Assembly (NCBI GenBank): GCA_030618475.1
Contig: JAUXDG010000135.1
Span: 1 to 7,311 of the forward strand
Source of the DNA: Gammaproteobacteria bacterium
GTDB lineage: Bacteria > Pseudomonadota > Gammaproteobacteria > DSM-19610
Reading direction: 5' to 3'
DNA length: 7,311 nucleotides
A program made the position numbers and the translations under genes. The notes below the pieces were generated by a model. That model was not told where the DNA came from, did no database searches, and was given only the letters and a program-made list of their open reading frames with translations. Shown piece after piece: positions 7,229 through 7,311 of this stretch (position 1 is its first letter; each line of letters begins with the position of its first letter).

Positions 7229-7284
7229 CATATTGAATTAATAATATATTGTATATTATTGATATATATCGTTATTATATTATT
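7229..7284. repeat. Very AT-rich region with inverted and direct repeats after hflD
   Basis: Only 6 of 56 bases are G or C. A perfect 9-bp inverted repeat, AATAATATA-ttg-TATATTATT (7240-7260), is followed by a 10-bp palindrome GATATATATC (7261-7270) and a second direct copy of TATATTATT (7276-7284), 24 bp after the first. It may hold the promoter of the next gene (many -10-like hexamers, e.g. TATTAT 7273-7278) or act as a weak end of the operon. The pure A-T stem without a poly-T tail is not a typical intrinsic terminator. Confidence 0.6.
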
Positions 7285-7311
7285 CCGTCAGTGAAAAGCT
7301 TAAGAATCTGC

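Overview
The window is a chromosomal housekeeping stretch from a gammaproteobacterium. The gene order clpA–clpS / cspD / icd ... nudJ–mnmA–hflD is the one I recall from Pseudomonas, and mnmA–hflD also adjoin in Enterobacteria. Every recognisable protein resembles the E. coli member closely in length and key residues. Base composition is roughly balanced in the genes and very AT-rich in a few gaps. I cannot name a genus; a non-enteric gammaproteobacterium, perhaps of the Chromatiales/sulfur-oxidiser type, would fit.

Layout. Positions 1-1414 (minus) hold the N-terminal ~471 codons of ClpA, cut by the window edge. Its adaptor ClpS lies just upstream on the same strand. Divergent from clpS is the cold-shock-like gene cspD. 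The gap between them holds a 15-codon ORF with a near-consensus Shine-Dalgarno sequence (1963-2010) and candidate promoters for both directions. cspD converges on icd (NADP isocitrate dehydrogenase, minus), with a GC-rich hairpin between their ends. Upstream of icd is a strong intrinsic terminator, which ends a minus-strand gene for a secreted ~305-residue protein of unknown function. That gene has its own promoter and a ~170-nt GC-rich leader with competing helices, so it looks like a self-contained transcription unit placed between icd and nudJ. From 4920 onward the plus strand carries nudJ (Nudix hydrolase), mnmA (tRNA 2-thiouridylase) and hflD. mnmA and hflD overlap by ATGA, and a REP-like palindrome sits between nudJ and mnmA. 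The window ends in an ~11% GC stretch with inverted and direct repeats.

Function. ClpS and ClpA form the N-end-rule branch of the ClpAP protease. CspD is a stationary-phase cold-shock-domain protein. Icd is a TCA-cycle enzyme. NudJ, MnmA and HflD form a probable operon for nucleotide clean-up, tRNA wobble thiolation and a membrane-associated factor.

Most of the region is ordinary. The less explained parts are the short ORF before cspD, the structured leader and operator-like repeats in front of the secreted-protein gene, and the AT-rich repeat patch at the end.
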